Source: Planctomycetota bacterium
GTDB lineage: Bacteria; Planctomycetota; Planctomycetia; Pirellulales; Lacipirellulaceae
DNA: 35,954 bases
Assembly (NCBI GenBank): GCA_024276705.1
Contig: JAJRWS010000533.1
Coordinates: 1-35,954 of the forward strand
Reading direction: 5' to 3'
Positions 26,155 to 34,120 of the stretch are shown piece after piece. Below the pieces are notes generated by a model. It saw only the letters and a list, made by a program, of their open reading frames with translations. It did no database searches and was not told where the DNA came from. The stretch's first letter is position 1. Each line of letters opens with the position of its first letter. The translations under genes were made by a program, and so were the position numbers.

Positions 26155-27125
26155 GTCTTTCTCCTCGAGGTTTGGCTGCCAGTTGAGTGGGGGCTGCCAG
26201 TTGAGTGGGAGTTGTCAGTCGGGTTGGTTGGTGATTGGCTGGGTTCTGGCTGCACGGCCAAAGGTTCCGACTCGGGGCCCATGGAATCGGGGTTCGCAGG
26301 CGCGGAATAGGTCGTCTGGAGTGGCACCAGCGTGGGCCCGACACCGCAACCCCCGGGGCTCGCCATCGGGAAGGTGCCGGGCATGGGATAAGCTCGCAAC
26401 GGGTCGCCCAGTCCGGGCGGCCGTGGGCCATTCTGGCCCGGATGCGTATCTGCCCGTCGCTTGCTCATGAAAGACTGTTTGCCGGTGGCTTGCTGCGCGG
26501 GCGGCATCAATTCGTCTTCTTCGCTCCACGGTTCGGAAGGTCCGTAAAGTTGCTCCAGAACCAGCACCAGGGAGCGGAGCAAATGCCGGTAGGGCGAATC
26601 CATACCATCCAGGGCACGCTGCATCTTGGCCAGGGCGGGCAGCACGCAGGCGCGGGTCAGTCGTCGTGCCTCATCCTCGGGCATCGCCCCGATGACGGCC
26701 AGGACATGGGTCAGGTGGTCGGGCAGTTCGCTCGATTCGGTAATGCCGTATCGGGCCAACTCGCCCCGCATACGCACCAGGAACTGTCCGCGTACGTAGT
26801 CCTCCCCAAAGAGGTGCCAGCCCACTTCCAGGGCACAGGATGGATTGACATCGAAGGTGCGGGTGTATGCTTCTTCCAGCTCGTACGGGCCACATTGCTC
26901 GACATACCGGCCAAACTCGGAGATGCCGCTCGCGGCCTCGGGCAGTTCTGACTGCAGGATGACGTACAGCAGTTCGGTCAATGAGACATAATGTTCGTCC
27001 GGATAGCCAAGCAGCCGGCTGATGGTACCCAGGGTACGTACTTTCTCCGAGACGGGCGTATCCGCCGCGCTGGCATCCACGATGGGGAGTGGAAAGGTCG
27101 GATTTTCGGGAGGCGATTGGGTCAT
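26151..27125 (-). CDS. narJ: Nitrate reductase assembly chaperone NarJ with long Pro/Ser tail
   Basis: 324 residues from the ATG at 27125; the frame stays open further upstream but only through heptad-repeat DNA. Residues ~25-205 form the NarJ/TorD-type helical chaperone: TISRLLGYPDEHY, EEAYTRTFDVNPSCALEVGWHLFGEDYVRGQFLVRM, ELPDHLTHVLAVIGAMPEDEA, DSPYRHLLRSLVLVLEQLYG. It loads the Mo cofactor into NarG and keeps NarGH from inserting too early. The protein is ~90-130 residues longer than E. coli NarJ (236): the extra tail is Pro/Gly/Ser/Thr-rich and disordered-looking, ending in an 18-bp tandem repeat (HSTGSP, HSTGSQ) and SRRKT. It overlaps narI by 4 bases. No Shine-Dalgarno is visible. Confidence 0.94.
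   Translation of the reverse strand: MTQSPPENPTFPLPIVDASAADTPVSEKVRTLGTISRLLGYPDEHYVSLTELLYVILQSELPEAASGISEFGRYVEQCGPYELEEAYTRTFDVNPSCALEVGWHLFGEDYVRGQFLVRMRGELARYGITESSELPDHLTHVLAVIGAMPEDEARRLTRACVLPALAKMQRALDGMDSPYRHLLRSLVLVLEQLYGPSEPWSEEDELMPPAQQATGKQSFMSKRRADTHPGQNGPRPPGLGDPLRAYPMPGTFPMASPGGCGVGPTLVPLQTTYSAPANPDSMGPESEPLAVQPEPSQSPTNPTDNSHSTGSPHSTGSQTSRRKT
26175..26210. repeat. In-frame 18-bp tandem repeat at the narJ 3' end
   Basis: GGCTGCCAGTTGAGTGGG occurs twice in a row (26175-26192 and 26193-26210), and a partial third copy (AGTTGTCAG) follows. On the minus strand it encodes the HSTGS repeat of the NarJ tail. Confidence 0.65.
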
Positions 27126-27213
27126 GAAGAAGTTGTTAGTTGTGAGACGCGAGTTGGTGCGTGAAAGGTTCCAAACCCCGCCCTCTAGTTGGCTGTATCT
27201 TGTTAGCTCCAAA

Positions 27214-27250
27214 ATTCTGCATTCCGCATTCCGCATTCCGAAATCCGCAT
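27214..27250. repeat. Heptad array in the narH-narJ spacer
   Basis: Plus-strand units ATTCTGC, ATTCCGC, ATTCCGC, ATTCCGA, AATCCGC run from 27214 to 27248. On the minus strand this is (T)GCGGAAT-type DNA starting 2 bases after the narH stop codon. The remaining ~90 bases to narJ show nothing else. Confidence 0.7.
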
Positions 27251-27251
27251 T

Positions 27252-28745
27252 TCAAAGTCCTCTCTGCGGTCCACCGACAAAGCCGAAGCCTGTCTCGGCT
27301 TTGACTTCGTAGGGATCTTTGATCATCTCGATGGCCTGTTCACGATGCATGGGTGGTATGACGAACCGATCTTCAAAAGTGCAGAGCGATGTCAAACGGT
27401 AGATCGCTTCGGCATCTTCCACGGTGAGGTCGGCCTCGTGCAAATAACGGTCGGCCGTGGCCCGATCCACATCGCCTACCGTCTCCGCCCGGCGATGCCA
27501 ACGCACGGCCAACTGTTTGCCCATCGCGTAGCGGACCACACCTTCGTGTCCGGCTCCAAACAGGTTAGCGAAATACTGCATCGGCACCCGCGACTGATCG
27601 ATGCCATGGAACAGGCTGTCCATGGAGTGATTGGCCAGGCCATCTTCGAAATTGGCGATGACCGGGGACATGGGCGGCACGTAAAAAAGCATCGGCAACG
27701 TGCGATACTCGATGTGCGGCGGTAAGGCAATTTTCCAATCCATGACAAACTTGTACACCGGCGACTGCTGGGCCGACTCGATCACGCTGTCGGGAATGCC
27801 CGCCGATTGAGCCCCACGGATCACCTCGGGATCGTGCGGGTTGAGGATCAGTGAACGCTGCCCTTCGACCAACTGGTTGTCCGGCATGTTGGCAACTTCC
27901 TCCAGCCGGTCGGCATCGTAAAGCAACACACCCAGATAACGTATCCGACCGACACAAGAGTGGAAACAGGCCGGTGCTTGACCCGTCTCCAATCTGGGAA
28001 AGCAGAGGATGCACTTTTCGCTTTTTCCGGTGAACCAGTTGAAATAGGTTTTCTTGTAAGGGCAGGCGGCCACGCAACTGCGCCACGCCCGGCACCGTTT
28101 TTGATCGATGAGCACGATGCCGTCCTCACCCCGCTTGTAGAGCGCGCCGGATGGGCAGGAGGCGACGCAACAAGGATTCAAGCAGTGGTTGCAGATACGT
28201 GGCAGATAATAAAAGACCAGTCGTTCGACCGAATTGAGCTGCAGACGTTGTTGCTCGGTAAGTCCAGCCAGGTTGGGGTCGTTGGCGGCGTAGATTTCGG
28301 ATCCCCCCAGGTCATCGTCCCAGTTGGGGCCCGCCTGAATGTCGATATCTTCGCCAGTGATCATCGAGATCGCTTTCGCGATGGGCTGATCGGCTCCCTC
28401 GGGCGCGTTGAACAGGTTTTGATAGTCGTAGGTCCACGGTTCGTAGTAATCGTCCATGCTGGGCATGTGCGGATTGTGGAAAATGTTGGGTACCACCCGC
28501 GCTTTGCCGGTCGACTTGATGACCAACTTGTCCTGGCTATTTTTCTCCCAGCCACCTCGGTACTTATCCTGATCTTCCCATTGGGTGGGATAGCCGGTGC
28601 CCGGCTTTGTTTCCACGTTGTTCCACCACATGTATTCCGCCCCCTTGCGATCGGTCCACACATTTTTGCAGGCAATGCTACAGGTGTGGCAGCCAATACA
28701 TTTATCCAGGTGAAATACCATGGAGACTTGCGAACGGATATTCAT
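27252..28745 (-). CDS. narH: Respiratory nitrate reductase beta subunit NarH (iron-sulfur)
   Basis: 497 residues. Four cysteine groups match NarH: C16, C19, C22, C26 (CIGCHTCSIAC); C185, C188, C193, C197 (CNHCLNPCCVASC); C218, W221, C224, C228 (CRAWRSCVAAC), where Trp replaces one Cys to give the [3Fe-4S] centre; and C245, C248, C260, C264 (CILCFPRLETGQAPACFHSC). It conducts electrons from NarI to NarG at the cytoplasmic face. Segments such as NVETKPGTGYPTQWEDQDKY and RTLPMLFYVPPMSPV are strongly typical. There is no signal peptide. It begins 94 bases after narG; that gap carries heptad repeats. Confidence 0.98.
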   Translation of the reverse strand: MNIRSQVSMVFHLDKCIGCHTCSIACKNVWTDRKGAEYMWWNNVETKPGTGYPTQWEDQDKYRGGWEKNSQDKLVIKSTGKARVVPNIFHNPHMPSMDDYYEPWTYDYQNLFNAPEGADQPIAKAISMITGEDIDIQAGPNWDDDLGGSEIYAANDPNLAGLTEQQRLQLNSVERLVFYYLPRICNHCLNPCCVASCPSGALYKRGEDGIVLIDQKRCRAWRSCVAACPYKKTYFNWFTGKSEKCILCFPRLETGQAPACFHSCVGRIRYLGVLLYDADRLEEVANMPDNQLVEGQRSLILNPHDPEVIRGAQSAGIPDSVIESAQQSPVYKFVMDWKIALPPHIEYRTLPMLFYVPPMSPVIANFEDGLANHSMDSLFHGIDQSRVPMQYFANLFGAGHEGVVRYAMGKQLAVRWHRRAETVGDVDRATADRYLHEADLTVEDAEAIYRLTSLCTFEDRFVIPPMHREQAIEMIKDPYEVKAETGFGFVGGPQRGL

Positions 28746-28841
28746 GAGGGGGATCCTGGGAATTTGATGTCTGATTTATGATTGATGATGGAAGCTTTGG
28801 GCTCAGTTGTAATTTCCGCTTCCCGCTCTCCGCTCTCCGCT
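28746..28841. repeat. Heptad array across the narG stop codon
   Basis: Four 7-bp units TTCCGCT, TCCCGCT, CTCCGCT, CTCCGCT occupy 28814-28841; on the minus strand AGCGGAG, AGCGGAG, AGCGGGA, AGCGGAA. The first unit shares two bases with the narG TAG codon (28840-28842). The rest of the spacer toward narH (TGATGTCTGATTTATGATTGATGATGG region) has a loose TGAT repetition and no clear signal. Confidence 0.65.
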
Positions 28842-31800
28842 AAAATGTTACTACCGGGCACTTGCGAATGATGATGTGCGTGTCCCGGTTACAACCGATG
28901 GGGCCCCAGTAGTTGAAGTGGTAGGTAAATTGTCCGTAGCCGCCGATCATGAAGTTCGGTTTCAGTCGGGTACGGGTCAGGCTGTTATGGCCGCCCGCAC
29001 GGCGATTATTACGGATGGGAGACTTCGGTACGCTGTAAGTCCGTTCGGGAGAGTGGTACTGGATGCAAATGCCTGGCGGGATACGCGAACTGACCGCCGT
29101 CCGAGTTACCACGACACCATTGTCGTTGTAAACCTCGACCCAGTCGTTGTCGTTCACACCAATCTCTTCGGCATCCTGTACGCTGATCCAGATCGGATCG
29201 ACACCACGTGACAACGTAGTCATCCGCTGGGTATCGCCATAGGTCGAGTGGATGTGCCACTTGCCGTGTGGCGTCAGGTAGTTGAGGGTCAACGTTTTCG
29301 AGTCCGCGGGTGCTTCCCCTTCGCTGAAAGTCAGGTCGGCGTACTGAGTTGGCAGCGGTTTGGGTTTGTAGGTGGGGACATGCTCGCCAAACTGGATGTA
29401 GACCGGATGGTCGAGGTAAAAGTGCTGGCGTCCGGTCAACGTTCGCCACGGTACATCCGCTTCGACGTTGTAGGAAAATGCCGTGTAGGTGCGGCCGTTC
29501 TCAATCAGTCCCGACCACATGGGACTGTTGATGAACCGTTGTGGCTGGCACTGCAAGTCCTTGTAGGTGGCGCGAACCGAACGGCTTTTTTCCGCCAGAT
29601 GAACCAGCGGAACCCCCGTTTTTACCTCCATGTTCTTGTACGACCGGTATGCCAGTTCGCCATTGGTTACGGTGGCGAAATGGAGGATCGTTTCGCAGAC
29701 TTCGGTATCGCGACGGAGTGACGGGTACGTCTTGCCGTCCCAGGTCGTGGTGGGATGCGTCGTGAGGTACTCATCGTAAACGTCCTCGATCGCATAGGAG
29801 GTGCCGTGAGCTCCCAGGCCGCCGGCACGGACGTTGGGTCCATAGGAAATAAATTGGTTGAAGAGGTTCTTGTAATCGCGCGTGACGACCTTGAAATTGG
29901 GCATCGTTTTGCCGGGGATTGCCTCCACTCCGCCATCGATCCATTGCTTCATGCTGGACTGGGCGATTTCCGCCGGCGAGTCGTGCGCCAGCGGCGCGGC
30001 GACCAGATCTTCAACCGGTTCGGGAAAATGCTTCTCGGCCAGTTCCGAGAACTTCTGGGCGATCGCCTGAAAAATCTGCCAGTCGCTCTTCGCTTCCCAG
30101 CAGGGAGGCACCGCCTCGGAGAGCGGATGGATGAAGCTGTGCATGTCGGTCGAGTTCAAGTCGGCCTTTTCGTACCAGGTGGCAGCTGGCAGAACGATGT
30201 CGGAGTAGAGGGCCGATGTGTCCATGCGGAAATTCAGGTCGACAACCAGGTCCATTTTTCCCTGGGGGGCTTTTTCATGCCAGACGATTTCCTTCACCGA
30301 GTCGGCGGCCATGTCCTCGTGGACGCAGTTATCGTGGGTGCCGAGGTAATGCCTGAGAAAATATTCATGGCCCTTTGCGCTGGACATCAGCGCGTTGCCT
30401 CGCCAGATAAACCAGACGCGTGGCCAGTTGTCTTCGGCATCGGGATCTTCTACCGAGAATTTCAGGTCGCGGTTCTTAAGCCGCTCAGCAACCCAAGTGG
30501 CAACCTCTTCGGCCGTTTTCGCCCCCGCCTCGCGGGCAGCCGCGGCCACTTCGAGCGGATTTTCCGGGAACTGTGGGTAGAAGGGCAGCCAGCCATTGCG
30601 TACCGCGCGGACCTGCATGTCCATTGCATGGCCCGAGGCCATGTTGTCCTCGCCCTTGGCCCCTCCTCGGGCTTTGGGAACCGTATGGTAGTCGGTAAAA
30701 TCTTTTTCATAACGCCATTGGTCCGAATGGACGTAATGCCAGCTCGGCGCGTTTTGCAGCCGTGGGGTCGAGTGCCAGTCCTTGCCTGACATGATCGATG
30801 CCCAGGATTCGGCCGGAGCCAATTTTTCCTGGCCAACATAGTGGGCGAGGCCACCACCGTTCACGCCCACACAACCGCAGAACATCAGGGCATGAATGCC
30901 GGCCCGGTACATCAAATTGGCATGATACCAGTGGTTGATCCCCGCACCGATGATGATGGTGCATTTTCCTTCGGTCAATTCGGCCGTGTTGCCCCATTCT
31001 CGAGCAAAGCGAATCAGGTCCTCCCGCCCTCGACCGGTGTATTTTTCCGCCCAGGCTGGAGTGTAAGGCGCATCCTCATCGTTGTAATCGGTCGGATAAT
31101 CTCCGGGCAATCCACGCTCGACACCGTATTGGGCCATCATCAGGTCGTGCACCGTGGTGACTTGCACCTTGGTGCCATCGACAGTTTGGAGCGTACGGGT
31201 CGGCACGCCGCGCTGATAGGTCGAGCCCATGCCGAAATTGTCCAGCTCGACCTGGACCACATCGTCGTGCCTGGCCAGGAAGGTGAGTTCCGGATGAATC
31301 TCACTACCATCCTTGCCGTCCTTGAGCAGGAGGTTCCACTTCCCTTTCTCGTCTCCCCAGCGGTGGCCGGAGCTGCCCATCGGCATTTTGGGAGTGCCGG
31401 ATGTCTCGTCCCACATCAGGAATTTCCACTCCCCATGCTGTTGGTCGGCGTACGGTTTCAGCCGTCCCGCCCGGAGTAGTTGACCCGGGCGTGCGATGCC
31501 GTCGTCACCGGAAACCAGCTCCACCAGGTAGGGTGCGTCGGTGAATTTTCGGGTGTAATTCTCAAAGTAGGGAACCTGCCGTTGGTGGTGAAATTCGGTG
31601 AGCAGGACATGGTTGACGGCCATCCACCAGGCGCCATCCTGGCCGGCGTTGATGTCGATCCATTCGTCGGCGTATTTCGATACCTGACTGAAGTCGGGAG
31701 AGAAAACCCACATTTTCGAACCATTGTGCCGTGCTTCCGCCGCGAAGTGGCAGTCCGGGGTGCGAGTCATATTGAGGTTCGACCCCATTACCGCCAGTAG

Positions 31801-32511
31801 CTTGGCATGATACCAGTCGGCACTTTCCGCCACGTCGGTTTGCTCTCCCCAGGTCTCCGGCGAGGCGGTCGGCAGGTCGCAATACCAGTCGTAAAATGAA
31901 AGCGAAACGCCACCCATCAGTTGGAGTAGACGCGAACCGGCGGCGTAGCTGACCATCGACATGGCAGGGATCGGCGAAAAACCGGTAATACGGTCGGGGC
32001 CGTGGGCCTTGATCGTATGGATCAGGGATGCCGAGATAATCTCCAGCACGGTTTGCCAATTGGTTCGACGCAGCCCGCCCTTGCCACGCGCCTGCTGCCA
32101 GTGGCGACGCGCTTCGGGATTCTCAACCATGTTTTTCCAGGCCGCGACCGGGTTTTGATGGTTGGACTTGGCTTTGCGCCACTCGTCCAGCAAAGCTCCG
32201 CGAATGTAAGGGTACTTCACCCGTAACGGGCTGTAGAGATACCAGCTATAGGAAATGCCTCGCTGACAGCCGCGCGGTTCGTACGGCGGAATCCCCGACT
32301 CAAGCAGTGGGTAGTCGAGCCCCTGCATTTCCCAGGTGACAATGCCGTCCTTGACATAGATCTGCCACGTACAGCCACCGGTGCAATTCACACCATGCGT
32401 GCTGCGTACGATCTTATCGTGTTGCCAGCGATTTCGGTAAAACTCTTCCCAGCTTCGGCCTTGCGGATTGAGCTCGTCCCGTACCCAGGAGATGGCATCG
32501 AGTAGATTCAT
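28840..32511 (-). CDS. narG: Respiratory nitrate reductase alpha subunit NarG (molybdenum)
   Basis: 1223 residues from the ATG at 32511, which follows the upstream cytochrome stop by 7 bases. The N-terminus [20 protein letters not shown] lines up with E. coli NarG and has no working Tat signal, so the active site faces the cytoplasm. The FS0 cluster ligands are H39, C43, C47 and C82 ([21 protein letters not shown]). The Mo ligand is D212 in [20 protein letters not shown]. Typical stretches continue to the end ([66 protein letters not shown]). It reduces nitrate to nitrite using quinol-derived electrons; the same fold runs in reverse in nitrite oxidisers, but the NarGHJI context favours reduction. 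Length is close to E. coli NarG (1247). Confidence 0.98.
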   Translation of the reverse strand: MNLLDAISWVRDELNPQGRSWEEFYRNRWQHDKIVRSTHGVNCTGGCTWQIYVKDGIVTWEMQGLDYPLLESGIPPYEPRGCQRGISYSWYLYSPLRVKYPYIRGALLDEWRKAKSNHQNPVAAWKNMVENPEARRHWQQARGKGGLRRTNWQTVLEIISASLIHTIKAHGPDRITGFSPIPAMSMVSYAAGSRLLQLMGGVSLSFYDWYCDLPTASPETWGEQTDVAESADWYHAKLLAVMGSNLNMTRTPDCHFAAEARHNGSKMWVFSPDFSQVSKYADEWIDINAGQDGAWWMAVNHVLLTEFHHQRQVPYFENYTRKFTDAPYLVELVSGDDGIARPGQLLRAGRLKPYADQQHGEWKFLMWDETSGTPKMPMGSSGHRWGDEKGKWNLLLKDGKDGSEIHPELTFLARHDDVVQVELDNFGMGSTYQRGVPTRTLQTVDGTKVQVTTVHDLMMAQYGVERGLPGDYPTDYNDEDAPYTPAWAEKYTGRGREDLIRFAREWGNTAELTEGKCTIIIGAGINHWYHANLMYRAGIHALMFCGCVGVNGGGLAHYVGQEKLAPAESWASIMSGKDWHSTPRLQNAPSWHYVHSDQWRYEKDFTDYHTVPKARGGAKGEDNMASGHAMDMQVRAVRNGWLPFYPQFPENPLEVAAAAREAGAKTAEEVATWVAERLKNRDLKFSVEDPDAEDNWPRVWFIWRGNALMSSAKGHEYFLRHYLGTHDNCVHEDMAADSVKEIVWHEKAPQGKMDLVVDLNFRMDTSALYSDIVLPAATWYEKADLNSTDMHSFIHPLSEAVPPCWEAKSDWQIFQAIAQKFSELAEKHFPEPVEDLVAAPLAHDSPAEIAQSSMKQWIDGGVEAIPGKTMPNFKVVTRDYKNLFNQFISYGPNVRAGGLGAHGTSYAIEDVYDEYLTTHPTTTWDGKTYPSLRRDTEVCETILHFATVTNGELAYRSYKNMEVKTGVPLVHLAEKSRSVRATYKDLQCQPQRFINSPMWSGLIENGRTYTAFSYNVEADVPWRTLTGRQHFYLDHPVYIQFGEHVPTYKPKPLPTQYADLTFSEGEAPADSKTLTLNYLTPHGKWHIHSTYGDTQRMTTLSRGVDPIWISVQDAEEIGVNDNDWVEVYNDNGVVVTRTAVSSRIPPGICIQYHSPERTYSVPKSPIRNNRRAGGHNSLTRTRLKPNFMIGGYGQFTYHFNYWGPIGCNRDTHIIIRKCPVVTF

Positions 32512-32518
32512 CAGGTTC

Positions 32519-33430
32519 TCAGTGTTCTTGAGGTGAATTAGGTTTTTTAGCGGTGTACTGCTCGACCAGCGCGCGGCGCACGCCGGTGAACCGCTGCTTC
32601 CAGAGTGAATCGAAGACAAAAATTAATGTGCAGGAGAGGACCAGGCCCAGGAGCAGGAAGGTTACCCGGTTGACTGCGGGGGACGCTGGCTGCTCACTCG
32701 CGTGGGCCTCAAAAAACGCAACCAGCGTGTGAATTTCGTCCGGCTCCAATGGATGGGTTTTAAAAATAGGCTGCATCGTTTCGGTGCCAGGAGCAACGAG
32801 CCAGGCGCTAAGCGATTTGCGTCCTTTTAGCCGTTCGTAGACCTTCGTCAGATCAGGCCCCAGACGGCCACCGCCCAGGGCTGGCAACCCTTGGACACTG
32901 TGGCAGGAAATGCATGCGGTCCCGCCCTTTTTCAATCGCCTGTGGCCGAGAAAAAGCTCGCGTCCCTGCGAGCGATCTTCATCCGTGAAGGGTTTATTCG
33001 AAATTTGCAGCCCTTTGAATTGGGATTTTTCCAGCTTGGATTCTGCTTCGATCAGATCGAGCAATTTTTCTACTCGATCGCGAGTCATCCCAGTCAGGTT
33101 AGGCATGGGGACTTTTCGCGCTTCCTCGAATATTTTCAGGGCGTAAGGGTCGCCACTGTCGATCACCCCACGTGGGTCCATCATGAAGTTCGCCAGCCAT
33201 TCACGCTTTTGGCGTTGGAGAACATTTTTCAAATCAGGACCTGTTAAACGTCCACCACCGATCGTATGGCAACTGACACAATACTGCCGAAAAAAGTCGG
33301 GGGTATCCTGAGCGGAGGCCGTTCCCGATCCCAAAGGCAGCCAATCGAGGAGTGCCAGGCATAATGCTAGCAGTGTCAGGCATAGGGGCTGGAGCCTTAA
33401 TAGGTGCCGTGAGGATTGCCTTGAACTCAT
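32519..33430 (-). CDS. narC: Membrane-anchored diheme cytochrome c heading the nar operon (NarC-like)
   Basis: 303 residues from the ATG at 33430. The frame is open up to 33637, but the chosen start puts the signal peptide ([31 protein letters not shown]) at the N-terminus; start uncertain. Two haem c motifs: CVSCH (51-55) and CISCH (173-177), each in a mono-haem fold with GPDL after the motif ([16 protein letters not shown]) and possible Met ligands M109 and M219. A C-terminal span (~254-274, [19 protein letters not shown]) anchors it with a basic cytoplasmic tail. In Thermus, narC encodes a diheme cytochrome at the head of narCGHJI and acts as an extra subunit; the same position here suggests, but does not prove, the same role. 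It could also receive electrons from ACIII. Confidence 0.85.
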   Translation of the reverse strand: MSSRQSSRHLLRLQPLCLTLLALCLALLDWLPLGSGTASAQDTPDFFRQYCVSCHTIGGGRLTGPDLKNVLQRQKREWLANFMMDPRGVIDSGDPYALKIFEEARKVPMPNLTGMTRDRVEKLLDLIEAESKLEKSQFKGLQISNKPFTDEDRSQGRELFLGHRRLKKGGTACISCHSVQGLPALGGGRLGPDLTKVYERLKGRKSLSAWLVAPGTETMQPIFKTHPLEPDEIHTLVAFFEAHASEQPASPAVNRVTFLLLGLVLSCTLIFVFDSLWKQRFTGVRRALVEQYTAKKPNSPQEH

Positions 33431-33443
33431 CCCTGAATTTGCC

Positions 33444-33497
33444 CGTAGAGGAACAAACGCCCGTAGAGAAACAAACGCTCGTAGAGAAGCAAGGCGT
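33444..33497. repeat. Three 18-bp tandem repeats upstream of narC
   Basis: Units CGTAGAGGAACAAACGCC (33444-33461), CGTAGAGAAACAAACGCT (33462-33479) and CGTAGAGAAGCAAGGCGT (33480-33497). In the frame that continues upstream of the chosen narC start they read as a SLRAFV repeat. They end 14 bases before that start, so they may lie in the leader. Confidence 0.65.
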
Positions 33498-33734
33498 CCG
33501 GGAACCAGCCAGCCTCGATTGGACTCATCTGTGCGCGGCTTGTGAGTCTCAACCGGCGGTTGGTTTCCATGGGACAGGTGAAGAGCGATCTGCCAATAGC
33601 CCCTGTTTGTCGCCCTGAATGGTGTGTTGGGTTCCATGGTGTCGGATATCCCTTAAATCTGGTTATTTACCGAAGAAACCAAGAGATTGTGCGATGACTG
33701 CGTGTCAGATTTTCTAAAGTTAAACAGACTGTAA

Positions 33735-33760
33735 TTAGATAACAAGACCATTTTATCTAA
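33735..33760. promoter_or_regulatory. Candidate operator TTAGATAA-N10-TTATCTAA
   Basis: A perfect 8-bp inverted repeat with a 10-base spacer (33735-33742 and 33753-33760) lies in the AT-rich part of the divergent intergenic region. Its 26-bp span suits a dimeric helix-turn-helix regulator and it overlaps a possible -10-like TTATCT on the minus strand. The identity of the regulator is unknown; chance is possible in AT-rich DNA. Confidence 0.35.
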
Positions 33761-33867
33761 AATAATTAAATTTTTTAGTGGTTTATTCTTGAGTCGGTGT
33801 TTGATAGATAGGTGAGGATGAATAATTGAGTGAGGCATATTGTCGTTTTCAACGCGAGCTCGTTAGG

Positions 33868-33912
33868 GTTTTGTAAGAGTTTTGTATGGGTATTGTAAAG
33901 GTTTTGTAAATG
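33868..33912. promoter_or_regulatory. Four direct 11-bp repeats of TTTTGTAA type
   Basis: TTTTGTAAG (33869), TTTTGTATG (33880), TATTGTAAA (33891) and TTTTGTAAA (33902) begin exactly 11 bases apart, about one helical turn. Direct repeats at 11-bp spacing are how OmpR/PhoB-type response regulators bind. The array lies ~210 bases before the flavoprotein start and ~440 before narC. Confidence 0.45.
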
Positions 33913-34120
33913 GGCGATGAAAGGTCCGCTGGGCCCCCCAGGTTTGACATTTTAGGGTTAAAAATCAGTGGTTTCTCGCCACGCTTTCCCTTGCGGAAGA
34001 TTGCAATTCCTGCTTATCTGAATGGAGTGGCCGGCGCGCCTGTTGGTGGATGGATGGAATTGCCAGCCAGAGCGTGTGTATTGAGCCTGGCAGAGGTGCA
34101 AGGCAAGGGAAGGAATCACG

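Larger units (their letters stand above)
33498..34120. other. Divergent AT-rich intergenic region between nar block and flavoprotein gene
   Basis: No gene is supported here, though the narC frame is open to 33637. Bases 33660-33850 are much richer in A and T than the flanks and are the most likely place for the nar promoter. Two candidate control sites are listed separately. No FNR/Dnr-type TTGAT-N4-ATCAA was found; only a half-site TTTGATAGAT is present near 33799-33809. Confidence 0.5.

Noticed and set aside
27214-27250. Possible CRISPR or minisatellite
   Set aside because: Units are only 7 bases with no spacers, and no cas genes are present.
28840-32511. Reading the nar genes as a nitrite oxidoreductase (NXR)
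   Set aside because: NarG follows the E. coli pattern closely and is accompanied by NarJ, a canonical NarI with four haem histidines and NarK porters, which favours nitrate reduction.
33660-33910. FNR/Dnr-type box for nitrate control
   Set aside because: Only a half-site (TTTGAT) was found; no TTGAT-N4-ATCAA dyad on either strand.
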